25,230 nucleotides of DNA from GCA-2862545 sp047609825 (lineage in GTDB: Bacteria > Myxococcota_A > UBA796 > GCA-2862545), in assembly GCA_047609825.1 (NCBI GenBank), contig JBLFXJ010000079.1, forward strand, positions 1 through 25,230, written 5' to 3'. Each line of letters starts with the position of its first letter. The stretch's first letter is position 1. Shown in pieces: positions 23,788-25,230 of this stretch. The position numbers and the translations under genes are program-made. The notes below the pieces were generated by a model. That model was not told the DNA's origin and searched no databases. It saw nothing but the letters and a program-made list of their open reading frames with translations.

Positions 23788-24336
23788 TCAGGGCATGCCG
23801 GTCGGTCGCTCGGGGATGGGCGTGCGCTCTGCGACGGTGTCGTACCAGCCGAGCATCGTGGCGACGGTGACCGCCCCCATCGCGTTGATCGGGAGCGAGG
23901 TCCAAGCGAGGGCGAGCGCTCCGATCAGCGCCGGGCGCCGCGCGATTCGCACCAAGAGGGACACGGCCACGTAGGCGACTCCGGAGACGATCCCGACGCC
24001 TACGGTGGTGGACCAGGCCGATGACGAGAAGGGGTCGTTGGCCAGGAACACCAGCGCCGGGGTGCTCGACGCGCCGGCGAGGATGTGGCCGAGAGCGCGC
24101 ACGCCGGCGACCACGTCCGCCTTCGCAACGTCCTGCTCTGTCCAGCGCCTCCGGGTGATCACCGCCCACCACACGGTGCAGGCGCCGAGCCAAAGCGAGA
24201 GAGGAAAACAGAGCACGAGCCCCCAGCCCACATGGCCGACCACGTACAGAACCAGCAGCAAAGCCGACCATCCGACGATGGGGTACAGCATGAGCTTGAG
24301 CAGCAGTTCGGACACCACGTGCAGATCGGACGCCAT
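23788..24336 (-). CDS. Small integral membrane protein of unknown function
   Basis: I do not recognise the family. The 182-residue product has about four hydrophobic spans. Two are close together near the N-terminus (around LMLYPIVGWSALLLVLYVVG and GLVLCFPLSLWLGACTVWW). After a charged loop (RRRWTEQDVAKADVVAG) comes one around VGVGIVSGVAYVAVSLLV, and a last one around LALAWTSLPINAMGAVTVA. I chose ATG 24336 because the membrane protein begins there. An in-frame start at 24411 adds a Pro/Arg-rich stretch with no support. No good ribosome binding site is seen, so the start is uncertain. It lies 91 bases before parC on the same strand and is divergent from a lipoprotein gene. Confidence 0.65.
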   Translation of the reverse strand: MASDLHVVSELLLKLMLYPIVGWSALLLVLYVVGHVGWGLVLCFPLSLWLGACTVWWAVITRRRWTEQDVAKADVVAGVRALGHILAGASSTPALVFLANDPFSSSAWSTTVGVGIVSGVAYVAVSLLVRIARRPALIGALALAWTSLPINAMGAVTVATMLGWYDTVAERTPIPERPTGMP

Positions 24337-24462
24337 AGGCGAAGGATGCCCCACCGCGGGGCAGCGGTCCAGCCTGGCTCTGGGCTGACATGGCTCGAAG
24401 GCGAGGGTCACGAGCGCGTCTGCGGATCGTGACGGCTACACTGTCGAGGCACCGGAGGGGGA
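24337..24462. promoter_or_regulatory. Divergent intergenic region, membrane protein gene versus lipoprotein gene
   Basis: These 126 bases lie between divergent starts. A TACACT sequence (24437-24442) could be the -10 box for the rightward gene, but no matching -35 is seen at the right distance. The rightward gene has a strong GGAGGGGGA ribosome binding site. No clear leftward promoter is visible. Confidence 0.35.
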
Positions 24463-25230
24463 ATGCGCGCACTGGTGATCGGAGTCCTGCTGGTCGGATG
24501 CAGATCGGCCGGGGACGAGGTCGAGGGGCCGCGGTCGGGGACCTGGCTCGAGGGATTCTCCTATGAGTGGGACTTCTTCAACCACCGGGTGTCGTACCTG
24601 GACGTGGCGGTCGATGGCGCCCAGGCTGAGGTCGCCGTGGTCGGCGGCACGTCGACCACGGGAGTGGTGCCCGAGTACGACCCGGGCTGCGAAGACGCCG
24701 AGTGTGACGAGTTCCCGTTCTTCGACAAGGCGAACATCACACTGGCCTGGGGCGAAGTGACGACCGAGACCGCCAACTTCGCCGAGGTGTCGGTCGAGCT
24801 GTTGGCGACGGCGGACGGCGACACGCAGACGTTCGACATCGCGCTGGACGAGCCCCCTCGCGGTGATGCGGTGGCCCTCCTGCGAGGGTTCGCCGTCGAC
24901 ACCAACCATCCGCTCGCGGGCGATCCCTCCTGCTACCGGCCGGAATTCGGCTGGCTGCCGCGCGTGTTGGCGCTGTCCATCGATGATGTGTCCGCCGGAA
25001 CTGATGAATCGGTCACGCTGACGGTCAGCGCACGATTCGAAGGAGGCAACACCCTCGAGGAGGAGCGTCGCTGCCTCGACGAGGCCTCGGACCGGGCGGT
25101 GGTGCCCATCCGGGCCGACATCCTGGTGGTGTTTGCCCCGGGCACACCCGAGACCTGGACGGTGAGCCAGACGGCGTCGTTCGAGTACGGCACCCGGCAA
25201 GAGCCCGCGGCGCAAGAGCCGCCTGCGCCC
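24463..25230 (+). CDS. Predicted lipoprotein of unknown function, cut by the window's right edge
   Basis: I do not recognise the family. The visible 256 residues start with a very short signal ending in the lipobox Leu10-Val11-Gly12-Cys13, so the product is probably lipid-anchored. The mature part is acidic and rich in predicted beta strands (alternating hydrophobic residues such as VSYLDVAVDGAQAEVAVVGG). It has cysteine pairs spaced closely (CEDAEC) and singly further on, consistent with disulfides in an extracytoplasmic beta-sandwich. The visible end is turning Pro/Gln/Glu-rich (RQEPAAQEPPAP), suggesting a linker or the C-terminus. The ATG at 24463 is preceded directly by GGAGGGGGA. The gene is divergent from the small membrane protein gene. 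Confidence 0.75.
   Translation, partial: MRALVIGVLLVGCRSAGDEVEGPRSGTWLEGFSYEWDFFNHRVSYLDVAVDGAQAEVAVVGGTSTTGVVPEYDPGCEDAECDEFPFFDKANITLAWGEVTTETANFAEVSVELLATADGDTQTFDIALDEPPRGDAVALLRGFAVDTNHPLAGDPSCYRPEFGWLPRVLALSIDDVSAGTDESVTLTVSARFEGGNTLEEERRCLDEASDRAVVPIRADILVVFAPGTPETWTVSQTASFEYGTRQEPAAQEPPAP

Overview
The window is a dense, very GC-rich bacterial chromosome segment with no non-coding gap longer than about 130 bases. Several traits suggest a member of the Myxococcota or a related deltaproteobacterial lineage. The polyunsaturated fatty acid (PUFA) synthase genes run enoyl reductase first and then the KS-AT-ACP megasynthase, an order known from myxobacteria. There are also many lipoproteins, a very large TPR/AAA+ protein, and frequent GTG starts with ATGA/GTGA gene overlaps. 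The taxonomic call is an inference: no rRNA or other decisive marker is present.

Left part (1-7783, minus strand). Five genes read right to left: efp, epmA, a fabG-type ketoreductase, a pfaD-type enoyl reductase, and a pfaA-type synthase that runs off the left edge. efp/epmA overlap, epmA/fabG nearly touch, and pfaD/pfaA are 11 bases apart, so one transcript is plausible. The main internal break is the 111-base fabG-pfaD spacer, which carries inverted repeats. The pfaA product has KS and AT domains, a helical linker, Ala-Pro-rich linkers and at least two ACPs, whose DNA is almost identical.

Middle (7784-12090, plus strand). epmB is divergent from efp, so all three core components of EF-P beta-lysylation (EF-P, EpmA, EpmB) are present. 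Then come feoA-feoB for ferrous iron uptake, with a Fur-box-like sequence directly before feoA, and a small lipoprotein gene with its own promoter.

Right-middle (12072-19359, minus strand). Three genes coupled by ATGA overlaps are the most unusual part. The first encodes a 1414-residue protein with about 800 residues of TPRs, arranged as four ~200-residue super-repeats, fused to a two-ring Clp unfoldase with a VGF loop. The second is an 830-residue lipoprotein with a cysteine-rich N-terminus and an alpha/beta-hydrolase domain. The third is a 185-residue predicted secreted protein.

Right part (19489-25230). A type IIA topoisomerase pair (ParC-like then ParE-like, overlapping by one base) is read on the minus strand. 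A small membrane protein gene follows on the same strand, and a lipoprotein gene on the plus strand is cut by the right edge. I saw no rRNA, tRNA, CRISPR array, insertion sequence or phage gene.
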